Below, piece after piece: positions 38,123 through 39,836 of a stretch of DNA of 39,836 bases; the stretch's first letter is position 1; each line of letters opens with the position of its first letter. The stretch comes from Treponema sp. Its GTDB lineage: Bacteria > Spirochaetota > Spirochaetia > Treponematales > Breznakiellaceae. Position numbers and translations under genes: made by a program. The stretch is taken from assembly GCA_031265435.1 (NCBI GenBank), contig JAISCR010000096.1:1-39836 (forward strand), read 5' to 3'. A model generated the notes under the pieces. That model was not told the DNA's origin. It did no database searches and was given only the letters and a program-made list of their open reading frames with translations.

Positions 38123-38131
38123 ACTATAACA
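38123..38131 (-). promoter_or_regulatory. Extended -10 promoter of the PIN toxin pair, leaderless geometry
   Basis: On minus TGTTATAGT, TAAAAT, ATG: the same TGnTATAGT-N6-ATG layout as the antitoxin gene at 890. The region is AT-rich, so chance matches are easier here. Confidence 0.4.
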
Positions 38132-38148
38132 TAATTTTTTCTTTTAGT

Positions 38149-38205
38149 CTATAGTCCTTTTGTGTATAATTTTTGTGGCATCTTATGATAGACTATTTTC
38201 TCCAT
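38149..38205 (-). CDS. Possible 18-codon leader ORF
   Basis: ATG 38205 with GGGAGA 7 bases upstream opens an 18-residue frame (MEKIVYHKMPQKLYTKGL) that ends 32 bases before the PIN start. It could be a leader peptide or the start of a broken gene. The evidence is only the ribosome site. Confidence 0.25.
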   Translation of the reverse strand: MEKIVYHKMPQKLYTKGL

Positions 38206-38219
38206 TATATTTCTCCCTT

Positions 38220-38384
38220 TCATTCCTGTTCGCTTTTCGGGCTGATATAATCCGTATTAAGAAGAATTTTATAAACCACCACGTTGAATAAGTCAAATAA
38301 GTTTTTAAGAGCCCCCCCTCTTTCTCTTCCTTCTTTTACTTTTTCGACTTTTTCGACCTTGCGGTAAATCTTCTTTTGAACCAT
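38220..38384 (-). CDS. Possible 54-residue small protein
   Basis: A frame from ATG 38384 to a stop at 38220 reads MVQKKIYRKVEKVEKVKEGR, continues with ERGGALKNLFDLFNVVVYKI and ends NTDYISPKSEQE. The basic/acid N terminus and hydrophobic middle look protein-like, and the interval 38206-38447 holds no other gene. The start lies next to the T run of the upstream terminator and lacks a ribosome site, so it may be a remnant. Confidence 0.3.
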   Translation of the reverse strand: MVQKKIYRKVEKVEKVKEGRERGGALKNLFDLFNVVVYKILLNTDYISPKSEQE

Positions 38385-38416
38385 AAAAAAGGCCGCGCGG
38401 CTTTCACCGCACGGCC
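38385..38416 (-). terminator. Rho-independent terminator of the outer-membrane protein gene
   Basis: On minus GGCCGTGCGG, loop TGAAAG, CCGCGCGGCC form a fully paired 10-bp stem (one G-U) followed by TTTTTT. It begins 32 bases after the stop codon at 38448. Confidence 0.92.
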
Positions 38417-38447
38417 CATTTTGTTTAGGATTAACTAAACGCTGATC

Positions 38448-39812
38448 TTAGAAGGCATACTCCACAATGATGGGGATGTAGATATCGGTACCCTTGTAGA
38501 TATCGTCACCGCCTGCCTTGCCTACTACAGTGTCAAAATTGAATCCTGCGCCGTAGGTGATGTGGCCCTTACCAAGATCCTGCTTGAGCCATGCGCCGAT
38601 ACCAAAGAGCGTAGAGCCATCTTCAATATCGTTAGACCAAGCTCCCTTTTTCGACCTGCCTTCACCCTTGATACCCAGACCAACATCAAGGCCAACAGTA
38701 CCAAAGGAAAGATCATAAGAAGGAATCAGGTGCATATCAAACGTAACACCCTTGGTAGCCGTATCCTCCTCACTCCCGCTCTTGCCGTTATTATATCCAC
38801 CAAGGAGGCCAAAATAGAGACCGGCTGTTACGCCGATACCATTCTGGGCATACGAAGCGCCGAGGGCGACTTTGATAGGATCCATATACGTATAATCACC
38901 ACCGCCGATCTTGGTAGCAGGGATAGGGATCTTACCACCAAAGTCTATCGTAAGACCCAGACTGTCTGCCATACCGGTATACGCAAAGGCAACCTCAATT
39001 TTTTTCGCTGTGATCCCAAACGGATTATATGGATCTGCTCCTTCTTCCTCTTCCTCACCTGTAATTGTCGGTTCACTCCGGGCGCCCAGGTACTGGACAC
39101 GGAAAAGAAGACCGATATTGGGAATTTCATAGCCTACGCCAAGCTGCATGCTTGCCCATGAATCCCCGCCGGGAACAAATGCTGTAGGATTCCAGCCGCC
39201 GTCATAATACCCAAGTGCGCCGGCTTCAGTTTTGTTGCTGCCGAGACCGAACTGGAAGAAAAGTTGTCCGGGTATGGGAATCATATCGGGAGTTGCCGTT
39301 ATGTGCCACCCGTTACCGGTCTGGAACCGGGTAAAGATGGCATCAGGATCGGGAGCCCAAGAAGTGCCTTGGCCACTAATGAATCTATTGAATTCACTGT
39401 CAAGACCGACTTTACCACGGAGGTTATCGATATTGAATTTTCCAATGTCGATCCGCACCCAGGAAATGGGTTTGGCCCAGATTTCGGCGAAATCGTTTGT
39501 TCCAACACTGCCGCCGTTGCCGTTGAGGCTGATAACCATACCGATCTGTTCCGCCTCGGCTTTAAGGTCGAATTCAATATCGCCCATCCCCCAACCCCAG
39601 GTAGTACCGGTCGTCGAATAAGCCTCGGTCTTGTTGTCGCCCATGGTATGGGCAGTATTGGGCTCTGACATCTCATCGTGAACGGAATGCGACTCAAAGG
39701 GGGTGAAATACGTCCGACCCCATGCACCGAAGGTGACACCGTCCGGTACTTGGGCGAATACCGCACCAGTTAAAACTACGAGAACAATTGAAAGAGCAAT
39801 AAGCTTTTTCAT
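38448..39812 (-). CDS. Outer-membrane beta-barrel (porin-like) protein
   Basis: A 454-residue protein with a clear signal peptide (MKKLIALSIVLVVLTGAVFA, cut before QVPDG). The mature part is rich in Gly and aromatics in alternating strands (VTFGAWGRTYFTPF, WVRIDIGKFNIDNLRGKVG, LFFQFGLGSN, VGLDVGLGIKGEGRS) and ends IPIIVEYAF with the terminal Phe of outer-membrane barrels. An acidic EEEEEGAD loop lies near residue 250. AAGGAGG precedes ATG 39812, and a strong terminator follows, so it is probably a highly expressed single gene. Its substrate is unknown. Confidence 0.85.
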   Translation of the reverse strand: MKKLIALSIVLVVLTGAVFAQVPDGVTFGAWGRTYFTPFESHSVHDEMSEPNTAHTMGDNKTEAYSTTGTTWGWGMGDIEFDLKAEAEQIGMVISLNGNGGSVGTNDFAEIWAKPISWVRIDIGKFNIDNLRGKVGLDSEFNRFISGQGTSWAPDPDAIFTRFQTGNGWHITATPDMIPIPGQLFFQFGLGSNKTEAGALGYYDGGWNPTAFVPGGDSWASMQLGVGYEIPNIGLLFRVQYLGARSEPTITGEEEEEGADPYNPFGITAKKIEVAFAYTGMADSLGLTIDFGGKIPIPATKIGGGDYTYMDPIKVALGASYAQNGIGVTAGLYFGLLGGYNNGKSGSEEDTATKGVTFDMHLIPSYDLSFGTVGLDVGLGIKGEGRSKKGAWSNDIEDGSTLFGIGAWLKQDLGKGHITYGAGFNFDTVVGKAGGDDIYKGTDIYIPIIVEYAF

Positions 39813-39836
39813 ATTTCCTCCTTAAACTTTTTTGAG

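Noticed and set aside
38300-38345. Polypyrimidine tract and tandem ctttttcga words
   Set aside because: A short low-complexity run, explained by slippage or by the small frame on the other strand; no known element fits.

Overview
The window looks like a spirochaete chromosome of the Treponema type, probably from the termite-gut group close to T. primitia or T. azotonutricium. The reasons are the ribosomal/RNA-processing operon that continues into FliK-like, FlhB-like, HD-GYP and YraN genes, the many lipoproteins with short spirochaetal lipoboxes, the OmpA and outer-membrane barrel proteins, and the moderate G+C. The genus is inferred from gene order and protein style, not from a database search.

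Layout. 1-1.4 kb (minus): the start of a short-chain dehydrogenase, a VapC-like/Phd-like toxin-antitoxin pair whose toxin lacks two catalytic acids, and an orphan ribbon-helix-helix protein. 1.5-5.3 kb (minus): a TetR regulator followed by a coupled pair, a multi-cluster Fe-S/FAD GltD-like oxidoreductase and a geranylgeranyl-reductase-like flavoprotein. 5.6-13.8 kb (plus): rpsP-khpA-rimM-trmD-rplS, FliK-like, FlhB-like, HD-GYP, yraN, two small conserved genes, a GGDEF cyclase, mtnN and luxS, nearly all overlapping or closely spaced. This places c-di-GMP turnover and activated-methyl recycling beside translation genes. 13.8 kb: tRNA-Gly(CCC) on minus. 14.0-17.2 kb (plus): a spirochaetal unknown and an oligopeptide-binding lipoprotein. 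17.2-21.1 kb (minus): a DUF234-type ATPase with a palindrome at its promoter, then carD-ispD-ispF-nth.

21.1-32.0 kb (minus) is an envelope-sensing block: two tandemly duplicated GLUG-repeat lipoproteins, an OmpA protein, an outer-membrane barrel, a FecR-domain protein, a CHASE2 adenylate cyclase and a lipoprotein. A LuxR-type response regulator (32.3-32.9 kb) and a hybrid histidine kinase with HPt (35.0-37.5 kb) lie upstream on the same strand. A near-identical C6/G6 hairpin precedes both the regulator and the first lipoprotein.

Two AT-rich cassettes interrupt the sensory region. One is an AAA ATPase plus PIN-nuclease pair (33.0-34.9 kb, plus strand) lying between kinase and regulator. The other is a PIN toxin/antitoxin pair (37.5-38.1 kb) whose end forms the present 5' end of the kinase gene. 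The window closes with an outer-membrane barrel gene that has a strong terminator.

Two signals stand out at the sequence level. First, ispD and the flhB-like gene appear to start at ATA, each behind a well-placed Shine-Dalgarno. In ispD the conserved nucleotide-binding motif lies upstream of any ATG, GTG or TTG in the frame. Second, five genes have a -10 box only 6-7 bases before ATG and no Shine-Dalgarno, which suggests leaderless mRNAs.
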